Part shown: piece by piece, positions 44,748 through 54,258 of the stretch
Position numbering within the stretch: position 1 is the stretch's first letter
How the letters are laid out: every line of letters begins with the position of its first letter
From: an uncultured Cryomorphaceae bacterium
Lineage (GTDB): Bacteria; Bacteroidota; Bacteroidia; Flavobacteriales; Schleiferiaceae
Direction of reading: 5' to 3'
NCBI GenBank assembly: GCA_913009655.1
Contig: CAJVWI010000004.1
Location: forward strand, 1-64,000
DNA: 64,000 nt
Translations under genes and position numbers: made by a program
Notes under the pieces: generated by a model
The model's database searches: none
What the model was told of the DNA's origin: nothing
The model's input: the letters and a program-made list of their open reading frames with translations, nothing else

Positions 44748-46927
44748 CTCAAGAAAGAATTAAAAGTTTAGGAGTATTTCTAATATTTATTTTTCCATAT
44801 CTGAGTTATTCTCAGTCAGACACTAGCATTTATGATGGGTTGAATCTAGATGCTGTTGAAATAAATACAGAAGCTCTTGGTTCTGTAATATCGCTGAAGG
44901 ACCCAAAACTAAAAACAATAATTTCCAGAGCTGAATTAAAAAAAGCTGCTTGTTGCAATCTATCTGAAAGTTTTGAAACAAATCCGAGCATTGATGTTTC
45001 CATTACAGATGCTGTGACAGGGACAAGACAGATACAACTATTTGGCCTAGCTGGTAAATATGCTCAAATACAAGTTGAGATGACCCCATTGGTAAGAGGC
45101 TTGCTTGCAAATTCTGGGCTATCATATATTCCCGGAGCCTGGATTCATAGTATTCAACTCACAAAGGGAATCGGCTCTGTTTCTAATGGTTTCGAGTCTA
45201 TGACTGGACAAATAAATGTTGAGCTTCTTAAGCCAGAGAATATTATTGATGATATTGTCATTAAAAATTCCGCAAAACTTAGAGTAAATAATTATATCAA
45301 TCAAGGAGGTAGAATAGAAACAAATCTTATCTATGGAAAGCGAATATCAGACAAATGGTCTTTGGGGATTTTAGGTCATGCAAGTGGAAGATCTATTATT
45401 GTGGACAATAATAAAGATGGCTTTGCAGACAATCCCATTGGCTATCAATTAAATGGAATGGTCCGTGCACGCTATTTTGGTCAGAACGGATGGGAAGGAT
45501 TATTCACAATTCATACCCTTGAGGATCAGAAGATTGGGGGGCAAATTTCTAATAATTTAAATTTTCCGATAAGCTCAAATCCATGGCGGTCAAACATGTC
45601 ACAGAATAGATTTTCCATTAGTTCAAAAACAGGATGGGTAAATCCCAAAAATCCCAATCAATCAATTGGTGTCATTTTACATGGTTACCGTCAAAGTATG
45701 ATTGGCAATATGGGTAGTTCAGATGATGCCTTAAATCAAAAAGAATTAAGTGCACACCAAATTGGAGGAGTATCTCAATTTTTGTTTCGTCAAGATTGGA
45801 ATAAAATAAGCCACACAGGTTCTGTTGGAATTTTTTATGATAATTATGATATAAATTTTAATGCAGGCGGATATCTTCAAGGATATAATAGGCCTTTTGT
45901 TGAACAGAATATTGGAATATCATCTGAATGGACTTGGACACCCAATGAGTTTTTAACTCTAGTTGCGGGAGGTCGGTTTGATTGGCACTCCATTATTTTA
46001 AACTCAAAAACCCGAGTGCCTTTCTCACCAAGAATTCATGCTAGGATAGCACCAAATGACAAAAATGTATTTAGATTGGTTTTTGGTGAAGGTTTTAGAA
46101 TGGCGCTTCCCATCACAGAAGAATGGGGAAGAGTTGCTAGTAACAGAGAAATAAGATGGGATCAATATGGTAGTGTATCGGGTGGAGACCAATTGTCATT
46201 AGAGGAATCCACAAATGCAGGAATTAGTTACACTGGGAATTTTATTTTTAACTACATGCCTGGGTCCATAACAGCAAATATTCATGGGACTTGGTTCAAT
46301 GAGGCCGTGATCCACGACTATTGGTCAAATCGCATGAGATATATTTATCCCGATTTAACTACCTCCAATGAAAGTGAATTCGCAATGATTTCAAAATCTG
46401 CAGGGATTTCATCAAATTATAAATTAGATAAAAAAACGGAAATTCGACTTGCTTATCGTTATCAAAATGTAGTTGTCAGAAACCAAATACACGGATTAGA
46501 TCCGGTTAGTATTTTAATGCCTGCCGCTTTTGTTGCAAAACACCGGGCTTTAATAAATCTCAGTAGAAATTTTATGAAAAGTTGGAATCTTGACATAACG
46601 GTTCAATATCATGGTGAACAACCAATTCCTAGTATACAACCCTTGGCACCTGGGTTGGATGGAAAATTAATAGGTATTGCTCCCGCATATCAGCTATTGA
46701 ATTTTCAATTTAGAAAAACTACTAGGAAAGGAGATTTTTATTTGGGTGTTGAAAACGCATTAAACTTTCAGCAACAAAATCCAATCGATGGGGCTGTAAA
46801 TATTAATGGCGAGCCAATGCCTCCAGGCAGTACTTTTTTTACAGACAATTTTGACGCTACACGTGTTTGGGGACCAATATTTGGCCGGATGATATATTTT
46901 GGATTGAACTTTAAATTGATCGAATAA
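44744..46927 (+). CDS. TonB-dependent receptor, probable copper transporter
   Basis: 727 residues. Signal peptide (cleavage after SYSQ), no carboxypeptidase-like domain, a plug at ~40-160 with [29 protein letters not shown], then a barrel ending in the terminal aromatic segment ([10 protein letters not shown]). The vicinal cysteines in the plug are typical of receptors found next to HMA proteins. The start is the ATG at 44744, in the ATGA overlap with the HMA gene; the frame runs further upstream only from a TTG inside that gene. Import of copper or a copper chelate is inferred from context. Confidence 0.88.
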   Translation: MTQERIKSLGVFLIFIFPYLSYSQSDTSIYDGLNLDAVEINTEALGSVISLKDPKLKTIISRAELKKAACCNLSESFETNPSIDVSITDAVTGTRQIQLFGLAGKYAQIQVEMTPLVRGLLANSGLSYIPGAWIHSIQLTKGIGSVSNGFESMTGQINVELLKPENIIDDIVIKNSAKLRVNNYINQGGRIETNLIYGKRISDKWSLGILGHASGRSIIVDNNKDGFADNPIGYQLNGMVRARYFGQNGWEGLFTIHTLEDQKIGGQISNNLNFPISSNPWRSNMSQNRFSISSKTGWVNPKNPNQSIGVILHGYRQSMIGNMGSSDDALNQKELSAHQIGGVSQFLFRQDWNKISHTGSVGIFYDNYDINFNAGGYLQGYNRPFVEQNIGISSEWTWTPNEFLTLVAGGRFDWHSIILNSKTRVPFSPRIHARIAPNDKNVFRLVFGEGFRMALPITEEWGRVASNREIRWDQYGSVSGGDQLSLEESTNAGISYTGNFIFNYMPGSITANIHGTWFNEAVIHDYWSNRMRYIYPDLTTSNESEFAMISKSAGISSNYKLDKKTEIRLAYRYQNVVVRNQIHGLDPVSILMPAAFVAKHRALINLSRNFMKSWNLDITVQYHGEQPIPSIQPLAPGLDGKLIGIAPAYQLLNFQFRKTTRKGDFYLGVENALNFQQQNPIDGAVNINGEPMPPGSTFFTDNFDATRVWGPIFGRMIYFGLNFKLIE

Positions 46928-46928
46928 A

Positions 46929-47618
46929 ATGAGTGAAATCGTTATAGAATTACGAAACATAATCCGTGATTTCAAACTTGGGCCTCAGACGGTCCATGTT
47001 TTAAAGGGCATCGATTTAGATATTAAAAAAGGTGAATATGTCGCTTTAATGGGCCCTTCTGGAAGCGGCAAATCCACTTTGATGAATCTTTTAGGTTGCT
47101 TAGATACTCCTACTTCGGGTTCATATAACTTGGCTGGCAGAGATGTAAGTCAAATGAATGACAACGATTTGGCTGAAGTTCGAAATAAAGAGATAGGTTT
47201 TGTATTTCAAACATTTAATCTAATTCCTCGCCAAACGGCTCTGCAAAATGTAGCATTACCTCTGGTCTATGCTGGAGAGAAAAAAGAAGCAAGAATTGCT
47301 CAAGCCAAAAATGTCCTCGACGAGGTTGGATTAAGTGACAGGATGGACCACCGGCCAAATCAATTATCTGGAGGGCAAAGGCAACGGGTAGCCATAGGAA
47401 GAGCTTTAGTGAATTCTCCTTCTATAATTTTAGCTGATGAGCCAACTGGAAATTTAGATTCAACGACCTCTTTGGAAATAATGAAGCTTTTTGATGAAAT
47501 CCACAAAAATGGGAATACTCTAATTGTAGTAACGCATGAAGAAGAAATAGCTAAATATGCTCACCGTGTCATAAGACTCAGAGATGGAATGATTGAAAGT
47601 GACCAGGATCAAAGTTGA
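46929..47618 (+). CDS. ABC transporter ATP-binding protein (LolD/MacB-like)
   Basis: 229 residues with Walker [10 protein letters not shown] (42-50), Q-loop VFQTFNL, signature LSGGQRQR and Walker [13 protein letters not shown]. It has the MacB/LolD subgroup pattern. No permease is encoded next to it (the following gene is infB on the other strand), so its membrane partner must be elsewhere. It lies 1 base after the receptor stop, closing the copper operon. Either a partner for lipoprotein release or export, or a gene that only shares the operon. Confidence 0.9.
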   Translation: MSEIVIELRNIIRDFKLGPQTVHVLKGIDLDIKKGEYVALMGPSGSGKSTLMNLLGCLDTPTSGSYNLAGRDVSQMNDNDLAEVRNKEIGFVFQTFNLIPRQTALQNVALPLVYAGEKKEARIAQAKNVLDEVGLSDRMDHRPNQLSGGQRQRVAIGRALVNSPSIILADEPTGNLDSTTSLEIMKLFDEIHKNGNTLIVVTHEEEIAKYAHRVIRLRDGMIESDQDQS

Positions 47619-47639
47619 AATCAGAAAAAAAAATATCTA

Positions 47640-50378
47640 TCAAAGCTCTCTTTGAACCTCTATCTGCTGGAATCCCTCTATAATATCTCCCGCTTTGATG
47701 TCATTGAAATTCTTAATATTTAAGCCACAATCTGTTCCTTTTTTAACTTCCTTAACATCGTCCTTAAATCTTTTAAGAGACCCCAATTCTCCGGTATAGA
47801 CAACAACAGAATCACGAATAATACGAATCTTAGAGCTTCTATTAATTGTCCCTTCCATAACCATGCAACCAGCTATAGTTCCAAACTTGGAAATTTTAAA
47901 AGTTTCTCGTATTTCTAAAGAGCATGTAATTTCTTCCTTAACGTCAGGAGACAACATTCCACCCATGGCTTCTTTAATGTCATTTATTGCATCATAAATA
48001 ATACTATAAAGGCGAATTTCAATATCCTCTTTTTCTGCTAATTTCCTTGCCGAGCCAGCAGGTCTAACTTGAAAGCCCAAAATAATTGCCTTTGATGCTG
48101 TTGCTAATAAAACATCACTATCTGTAATGCCACCAACAGCCTTATGTATAATGTTTACTTGTATTTCTTCAGTACTAAGCCTTTGTAATGAATCTGAGAG
48201 AGCCTCGATCGAACCATCAACATCACCTTTCAAAACAATATTTAGCTCTTGGAAATCTCCTACAGCTAATCGTCTTCCAATTTCATCTAATGTTAGGCTT
48301 TTTTGGGATCTTACGGATTGTTCTCTTTGCAATTGCTGGCGTCTCGTAGCAATAGATTTAGCTTCTCGCTCATCGGTCATTACGATATAGTTATCGCCTG
48401 CTTGAGGCGCACCATCAAGACCTAAAATAGATACAGGAACTGATGGGCCTGCACCTTTTAGTTGCTTGCCTCGTTCATCCATCATTGCTCTTACCTTTCC
48501 TGAATATGGACCAACTAATATATAGTCTCCGACTTTTAAGGTGCCCGTCTCGTTCAGTAAAGTAATCACATAACCACGACCCTTGTCAAGGGTTGCTTCA
48601 ATTACCGTCCCCTTTGCAAGTCTTTCAGGGTCTGCTTTTAAATCCAATAATTCTGCTTCCAGGAGAACTTTCTCCAGTAATTTGTCAACATTTAAACCGG
48701 TTTTTGCAGATATCTCTTGAGATTGAACCTTACCTCCCCAGTCTTCAACGAGAATATTCATTTGACTCAACTGCTCTTTAATTCTCTCCGGATTTGAATC
48801 TGGCCGATCAATTTTGTTAATCGCAAATACTACAGGAACATTTGCAGCTTGAGCATGACTAATAGCCTCTTTTGTTTGAGGCATCACTGAATCATCTGCA
48901 GAAACTACAATTATAGCAATGTCAGTAACTTGCGCTCCTCTTGCACGCATTGCCGTAAATGCCTCGTGCCCTGGGGTGTCAAGAAAAGATATTGCTTGTC
49001 CTTTAGGCAGTTGAACTGAATAAGCACCTATGTGCTGAGTAATTCCACCAGCCTCTCCGGCAATAACGTTATCTTTTCTTATAAAATCTAATAAAGAGGT
49101 CTTTCCATGGTCCACATGGCCCATTACCGTGACAATCGGGGAACGTGATACAAGATTCTCTTTAATGTCTTCGTCATTAAAGACCTCTTGCATTTCTTCG
49201 TCAACAAATTCAACACTAAAACCAAATTCCTCTGCTACAATAGTTAATGTCTCTTTATCCAAACGTTGATTCATGCTAGCCATTATTCCCAAGGACATAC
49301 ATGTAGAAATGACATCCGCAGGAGAAACTGACATTTGATTGGCGAACTCTAGTAATGTGACAAATTCTGTAAGTTTTAAGACTTTTTCTCCTTCGATACG
49401 TTCAATTTCAGCCATCTCTTTAGCCTCTGTACGTTCCGCACGTTTGTCTCTTCTTATTTTAGAACCTTTTGACTTTTTGTTACCCCCTAACTTTTCGAGT
49501 GTTTCCTTTATTTTACGAGCAATATCCTCTTTAGAAACTTCAGCTTTTGGTTGAACTTTTGCATTACGTCCCCTTCCTGCTCCGAGACCTGGACGATTAT
49601 TATCTCTACGTTTTGCTGCCCCGACAGTTGCTGCTCCCGTTGTTGTTCTTCCTCCTCCAGCGGCTGGCTTTTGCAAGCCCTCGGTTTTAATTCGCTTTCT
49701 TTTCCCACCCTCTCCTGGTGGTTTAGGTTTTTTAGCAAATTGCTTGAGATCGATGGTCACACCTGTAAGCTTAGGTCCATCAAGTTTTTTATACTGAGTC
49801 TTGTGATTTGCGTCCTCTGGGGCTTTACCCTCATCCGATGCACGTTTTTCATCTGCTAATGGTTTTGACACCTTTACCTCTTCTTTCCGGTCAACTTTGC
49901 TTTTTACAATAGATTCAGTTGGCTCCTTTTTTTCTGAAGTTTCTTTAACAGGTTGTTCCTTAACCTGTTCATTGGTAGAAGTTTTAGAGTCCTCAGAAGA
50001 CAACGTTTCATCTTTAGCAGCAGGGGCAATTATTTCTTTTGAAGTTTTTGAAGGGTTTAAGTCTATTTTACCTGAAATTTTTGGGCCTTTAAGACTAGGC
50101 CCTACCCTAAATAATTCATTTTTAGGCTTTTCTTGCTCCTGACGTTCCGCATGAATTGCTTCTTTCTCTTCTCGTTTCTGTTGGATAAGAGTCTCAGCTT
50201 CGTCTTTTTTAGTCTTGTCCGAGGCAAAATTCTCAAGCAAAAATTCATATTCTTTTTGATTGATTTTTGAGTTGCGATTCTTATCGACTACATGGCCCTT
50301 CGATTTTAAATAATCGACAGCTGTATCAAGTCCGATATTCAACTCGCTGAGAACTTTACTAATTCGGTAATTACTCAT
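47640..50378 (-). CDS. infB: Translation initiation factor IF-2
   Basis: 912 residues. N-terminal IF2 domain ([16 protein letters not shown]), a long charged, repetitive linker (~60-310; many Lys/Glu/Gly), then the G domain from about residue 410: [27 protein letters not shown], followed by beta-barrel domains and the C2 fMet-tRNA-binding domain. Delivers initiator tRNA to the 30S subunit. Last gene of the rimP-nusA-infB operon; the gap to nusA is 34 bases. Confidence 0.97.
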   Translation of the reverse strand: MSNYRISKVLSELNIGLDTAVDYLKSKGHVVDKNRNSKINQKEYEFLLENFASDKTKKDEAETLIQQKREEKEAIHAERQEQEKPKNELFRVGPSLKGPKISGKIDLNPSKTSKEIIAPAAKDETLSSEDSKTSTNEQVKEQPVKETSEKKEPTESIVKSKVDRKEEVKVSKPLADEKRASDEGKAPEDANHKTQYKKLDGPKLTGVTIDLKQFAKKPKPPGEGGKRKRIKTEGLQKPAAGGGRTTTGAATVGAAKRRDNNRPGLGAGRGRNAKVQPKAEVSKEDIARKIKETLEKLGGNKKSKGSKIRRDKRAERTEAKEMAEIERIEGEKVLKLTEFVTLLEFANQMSVSPADVISTCMSLGIMASMNQRLDKETLTIVAEEFGFSVEFVDEEMQEVFNDEDIKENLVSRSPIVTVMGHVDHGKTSLLDFIRKDNVIAGEAGGITQHIGAYSVQLPKGQAISFLDTPGHEAFTAMRARGAQVTDIAIIVVSADDSVMPQTKEAISHAQAANVPVVFAINKIDRPDSNPERIKEQLSQMNILVEDWGGKVQSQEISAKTGLNVDKLLEKVLLEAELLDLKADPERLAKGTVIEATLDKGRGYVITLLNETGTLKVGDYILVGPYSGKVRAMMDERGKQLKGAGPSVPVSILGLDGAPQAGDNYIVMTDEREAKSIATRRQQLQREQSVRSQKSLTLDEIGRRLAVGDFQELNIVLKGDVDGSIEALSDSLQRLSTEEIQVNIIHKAVGGITDSDVLLATASKAIILGFQVRPAGSARKLAEKEDIEIRLYSIIYDAINDIKEAMGGMLSPDVKEEITCSLEIRETFKISKFGTIAGCMVMEGTINRSSKIRIIRDSVVVYTGELGSLKRFKDDVKEVKKGTDCGLNIKNFNDIKAGDIIEGFQQIEVQREL

Positions 50379-50412
50379 ATGTTATGAATTTTCGCTAAGC
50401 TTTATTTCTTTA

Positions 50413-51654
50413 TTAATCTTCAAATTCTTTCTTAAGAACACCTCGAACTTCTTCAACTGTCTCAATCTCTAAGTCAGAACGTCTTGCTATATCCTCGGTC
50501 TCTACATTCAAAATGCTTTTGGCTGTATCATAACCGCTCTTGCGCAACTGCTCAATTACCCAGCCTTCTATTTCGTCAGAGAATTCTATCAATTCTACAT
50601 CTTCCTCGTGAACAATATCTTCTCTGTAAACATCAATTTCATATTCCGTCAGCCTGCTTGCCAATCTAATGTTAGTTCCGCCCCTTCCTATAGCTAAACT
50701 AACTTGATCCGCAGGGAGATATACATCAACTTTTTTGCGCTCTTCATCCATAACTATATTGCTTATTTTCGCTGGAGACAGGGCTCTTTGAATAAACAAC
50801 TGCTGATTAGTCGTGAAATTAATTACATCTATGTTCTCACTTCTGAGTTCGCGAACAATTCCATGAATCCGTGAGCCTTTCATCCCAACACAAGCTCCCA
50901 CTGGATCAATTCTATCATCATAACTCTCTACCGCAACTTTAGCTTTTTCACCAGGTATCCTAACCACACCCTTGACAGTTATTATTCCATCAAAAACCTC
51001 TGGGATTTCTGTTTCAAATAATTTTGCTAAAAAATTATCTGCTGTTCTACTTAATAAGATAAATGGCTTTGTCCCTCGGATCTCTACAGATTTAACAATG
51101 GAACGAACAGTATCCCCTTTCCGGAAAAAGTCTTTTTCAGGAATCATCTCATCCCTTCTCAATATCAATTCATTTTGTTGATCGTCATAAATTATGATTT
51201 CTCTATTTCTTACGTGATGAACTTCTCCAGTTATTATTTCACCTTCCATGTCTTTGTATCGCTTGTAAAGCTCACCACTATCATGCTCTTGAACTTTTTG
51301 GACCAAAGTTTGACGAAATGCCAAAATAAATCTTCTTCCTAAATCGATCATTTTAATTTCTTCTGAAACTTCCTCGCCAACCTCAAAGTCAGGTTCAATT
51401 TTTATAGCCTCGCTGTAAGCTATTTCAAGATTTGAATCTTCAATAGACTTATCGTCAACAATAATTCGATTTCGCCATATTTCCAGATCTCCTTTGTCCG
51501 GGTTGACAATCACATCAAAATTTTCGTCACTTTCAAACTTCTTACGAAGTTGAACGCGAAATGCCTCTTCAATAAAAGACATAAGTGTGACTCGGTCGAT
51601 GTTCTTTTCATCTTTGAACTCGCCAAATGATTCGATAATAGCTAAATTTTCCAT
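50413..51654 (-). CDS. nusA: Transcription termination/antitermination factor NusA
   Basis: 413 residues: N-terminal RNA-polymerase-binding domain (1-130), S1 domain (~135-205; GEIITGEVHHVRNREIIIY), KH1 and KH2 domains (~215-350; VGACVGMKGSRIHGIVRELR, SLAIGRGGTNIRLASRLT) and a short helical C-terminus. Acidic repeats of E. coli NusA are absent, which is usual outside Proteobacteria. It modulates pausing and termination. It lies 12 bases after rimP. Confidence 0.96.
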   Translation of the reverse strand: MENLAIIESFGEFKDEKNIDRVTLMSFIEEAFRVQLRKKFESDENFDVIVNPDKGDLEIWRNRIIVDDKSIEDSNLEIAYSEAIKIEPDFEVGEEVSEEIKMIDLGRRFILAFRQTLVQKVQEHDSGELYKRYKDMEGEIITGEVHHVRNREIIIYDDQQNELILRRDEMIPEKDFFRKGDTVRSIVKSVEIRGTKPFILLSRTADNFLAKLFETEIPEVFDGIITVKGVVRIPGEKAKVAVESYDDRIDPVGACVGMKGSRIHGIVRELRSENIDVINFTTNQQLFIQRALSPAKISNIVMDEERKKVDVYLPADQVSLAIGRGGTNIRLASRLTEYEIDVYREDIVHEEDVELIEFSDEIEGWVIEQLRKSGYDTAKSILNVETEDIARRSDLEIETVEEVRGVLKKEFED

Positions 51655-51666
51655 AATTGAAAAAAA

Positions 51667-52134
51667 TCAGAATTTAAAGTCTAAAATAATTTTTGATACA
51701 TCCTTCAGAGGGATGGTTTTCTTTAAATCAACGTCCATTTTACCTTTTCCTTTAGGCTTAGGGACACGTTCAGTCCAGTGGAGCTCAATTTCCTTGCCGT
51801 CATAAGACTTTAAGGTTCCTTTTAGGGAATCACCGCTCTCCAATATATTCACTTTCACCAATCGACCAATACTCTTTTTATATTGCTCTGGAACTTTAAA
51901 AGGTGTAAACATTCCAGGAGAAGAAACTTCAATAGAATAATCTTCAGATTCATCACCTAAAGCATTTTCAATCGAGCGACTTAAATATTTTAACTGATCT
52001 ACAGAAATATGACCCTCTAGCAGATCAGCATGAAGCTTAATTTGATTTTCCATATTAAGTTCAAAATCTACCAGAAATGCCCCAATTTCTGCAGTTTCTG
52101 TTTCAATCAATATCTTTAATTCAGCGTAGTCCAT
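51667..52134 (-). CDS. rimP: Ribosome maturation factor RimP
   Basis: 155 residues with the two RimP domains: an N-terminal alpha/beta part (MDYAELKILIETETAEIGAF, LSRSIENALGDESEDYSIEVSSPG) and a C-terminal SH3-like part (LVKVNILESGDSLKGTLKSYDG). It assists 30S assembly. First gene of the classical rimP-nusA-infB operon. A promoter box and a strong hairpin lie upstream. Confidence 0.95.
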   Translation of the reverse strand: MDYAELKILIETETAEIGAFLVDFELNMENQIKLHADLLEGHISVDQLKYLSRSIENALGDESEDYSIEVSSPGMFTPFKVPEQYKKSIGRLVKVNILESGDSLKGTLKSYDGKEIELHWTERVPKPKGKGKMDVDLKKTIPLKDVSKIILDFKF

Positions 52135-52158
52135 TCAATCTAAAAAAGTATAAAGAAC

Positions 52159-52187
52159 AAAAGAGGGGACTTGTGGTCCCCTCTTTT
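52159..52187 (-). promoter_or_regulatory. Strong hairpin in the rimP-nusA-infB leader (attenuator-like)
   Basis: A perfect 12-bp stem, AAAAGAGGGGAC pairing with GTCCCCTCTTTT, with a 5-base loop. On the minus strand the 3' arm ends CTTTT and is followed by GTTCTTTATAC, so it resembles an intrinsic terminator. It lies between the promoter box at 52209-52216 and the rimP start at 52134, inside the leader of the operon, where no upstream gene needs terminating. E. coli rimP-nusA-infB is controlled by leader terminators and NusA; the same logic is plausible here. Confidence 0.6.
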
Positions 52188-52208
52188 ACATTCTTCAACA
52201 AGTCGTAG

Positions 52209-52216
52209 CAAAAGTA
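52209..52216 (-). promoter_or_regulatory. -7 box TACTTTTG for rimP operon
   Basis: TAnnTTTG match on the minus strand, about 75 bases upstream of rimP. It leaves a leader of roughly 65-70 bases that contains the hairpin. Confidence 0.5.
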
Positions 52217-52397
52217 CATAAACTTGTTTAAAGTTTGCCATTACAAAAATTCATAATTTAAAAACCTCTTTTTTTGTTATCATACATTTTACTCAAAAGA
52301 AGAACTCAGTGACTCATTTACATATTTCAATCTATTCGATGGCATTATGTTTGATGCATCGAACGCCAAAAGAATGCCTAAACACAATTTTTTTAAA

Positions 52398-54089
52398 ATG
52401 AAGTATCTTATCCTTTTTATTTCGATAATATTCAATCAGATGACATTGTCAGCTGGAATTACGCCTTCATATGAAAATTTGAATCACGACTCGATAGGAA
52501 TAAGAAATTCCAATTCTGGCTTTGAATCTACATTATCAAACTGTCTTCCCATTCTGGCTCCTTATTGCGAAGACTTTGAGGATTCCAGTTGGGTCGGGTA
52601 CTATCCGAATTTTGCCCCGGGATTTTATGGAAGTATAGGCAACTGCTGGTCGCGCTCTGATTCTATGGGTTTTATTTGGAGCTTTAAGACAGGTGGATCT
52701 ACGTGGAATCAATCTGGACCTGGTAATAGTGTTGTTGCTTCAACAGGTCAATATATGTTTACCCAGCCAGATGGCGCTAGCCCCATCAACTCGACAAGCA
52801 TTGTTACTCCATGGTTTGATTTAACAGCGCTTGACACTCCTGCTGTGTACTTTAAAAGTCATTTATATGGTTCTGCCATTTCATCTCTTTCTTTAGAAAT
52901 TGATTTCGGCAACGGCTGGAGTAGTGCCAGTGGCTCTAACACTTTGATATCCTTGGCCGCAATTCAGCAAAAAAATTCACCTTGGCAGCAAAATGTTATA
53001 AATCTTCTACAATATCAAAATGACACCATACGATTCCGCATAACAGGAACTAGGAATGCTCCACTTGCAAAAATAGCGGTTGATGATTTTTGTGTTGATG
53101 AAGCCCCATATTGTCCTCCTGTTATTGCCTCTTTTTACGATTACGGAAACTTTCTTTCCCGAGGTTTTGTCGCCACTGGTCTTCCAAATAATGCTCAATG
53201 CACATGGGACTTTGGAGATGGATCCACAGGGAGCGGCACCCCTGCTTTTAACACTTACAGCTCGCCGGGAACATATAATGTAACCCTTTCAGTTCAATTG
53301 CCCTGCGGTATCATTACAGACACGACGCAAACCATAAATATCTGTTCTTCCCTTGGTAATCCAGTTTTTACATTTCAAGAATCAGGGTTTACCTATAATT
53401 TCCAAGTATCATCCGGAGGGATCGGCTCCTCTGGCTTTTTATGGGAATTTGGAGATGGTAATTTTGGTTCTGGAGCAACTGTTTCTCACACTTATTCTTC
53501 GCCAGGTATCTATGACGTAATATTAAAATCTTACAATAACTGCGGCGATACCAATAGCTTTGCTTCGATAATTGATATTTGCGACCCTAATGATTCTATT
53601 CTTGCGAACTGGACCGCAAAAATAATTTCTACTGGCCCCCAAGGGATGGCTGTTGAATTTAATGGTAATGTTTCATTGGGCGCGAGTTATTACAAATGGT
53701 ATTTTGGGGATGGAGATTCTGGCGTTGGGAAAGTTATAACGCATACATACAACCCTCCTGGACTTTTTTACAATGTGACATTAATCGCCTCGAATGACTG
53801 TAATGGTTCAGATATCATTACCAAGTCCCTGACTACAATTGGAACTTTTGAACAGGGAATTTCTGATAATAAAATATGGCCAACTATTCTCAAGCCTGGA
53901 GAAAAGTTATACTTGACTAAAAGAAATACTTTAAGTACAAATAAGAAAATCAAAATTATAGATTCCCTTGGGCGACTAATGAAGGATTACCAAATTTCTG
54001 ATGGGATTGAGATCCCTGAACATTGGCCACGTGGAATGTATTTTCTTAGGTTTGATAACGAAACCTTTAAGTTCTTATTGACGAATTAA
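52398..54089 (+). CDS. PKD-domain surface protein with T9SS-like C-terminus
   Basis: 563 residues from the ATG at 52398, which gives a clean signal peptide (MKYLILFISIIFNQ, cleavage after LSA); an in-frame ATG at 52347 would add 17 hydrophilic residues. A jelly-roll/MAM-like region (~35-220; FDLTALDTPAVYFKSHLYGS) is followed by three PKD domains, each with W.FGDG...G......Y..PG.Y.VTL. The last ~75 residues (KIWPTILKPGEKLYL, LGRLMKDY, GMYFLRF) look like a T9SS type A sorting domain with a shifted first motif. Likely secreted to the surface. Monocistronic, before tRNA-Gln. Confidence 0.82.
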   Translation: MKYLILFISIIFNQMTLSAGITPSYENLNHDSIGIRNSNSGFESTLSNCLPILAPYCEDFEDSSWVGYYPNFAPGFYGSIGNCWSRSDSMGFIWSFKTGGSTWNQSGPGNSVVASTGQYMFTQPDGASPINSTSIVTPWFDLTALDTPAVYFKSHLYGSAISSLSLEIDFGNGWSSASGSNTLISLAAIQQKNSPWQQNVINLLQYQNDTIRFRITGTRNAPLAKIAVDDFCVDEAPYCPPVIASFYDYGNFLSRGFVATGLPNNAQCTWDFGDGSTGSGTPAFNTYSSPGTYNVTLSVQLPCGIITDTTQTINICSSLGNPVFTFQESGFTYNFQVSSGGIGSSGFLWEFGDGNFGSGATVSHTYSSPGIYDVILKSYNNCGDTNSFASIIDICDPNDSILANWTAKIISTGPQGMAVEFNGNVSLGASYYKWYFGDGDSGVGKVITHTYNPPGLFYNVTLIASNDCNGSDIITKSLTTIGTFEQGISDNKIWPTILKPGEKLYLTKRNTLSTNKKIKIIDSLGRLMKDYQISDGIEIPEHWPRGMYFLRFDNETFKFLLTN

Positions 54090-54135
54090 AAAACCCCTAG
54101 CAAACTGAATTACAATTCACTAAGGGTAAATCGAG

Positions 54136-54206
54136 TTGCCCCACTAGGACTCGAACCTAGACTGACGGTACCAAAAACCGCTGTCCTGCCTTTAGACGAT
54201 GGGGCA
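54136..54206 (-). tRNA. tRNA-Gln (anticodon TTG)
   Basis: 71-base cloverleaf: acceptor TGCCCCA/TGGGGCA, D arm with TCTAAAGGCAGGA, anticodon arm GCGGT-TTTTGGT-ACCGT with TTG, and T arm CTAGG-TTCGAGT-CCTAG. Discriminator base A; CCA is not encoded. It lies between the PKD protein and the carboxylase gene. Confidence 0.95.
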
Positions 54207-54258
54207 CTGTAAATCGGTCGACAAAGTTAATCAGCTAGACTTACTAAGCAAACTCTTT

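Noticed and set aside
49339-50142. Several long frames antisense to the infB linker
   Set aside because: They arise from the repetitive Lys/Glu/Gly-rich coding sequence of IF-2 and carry no recognisable domain.
54095-54130. Imperfect inverted repeat after the PKD gene as terminator
   Set aside because: ACCCCTAG/CTAAGGGT has a central mismatch, a long loop and no T-run.
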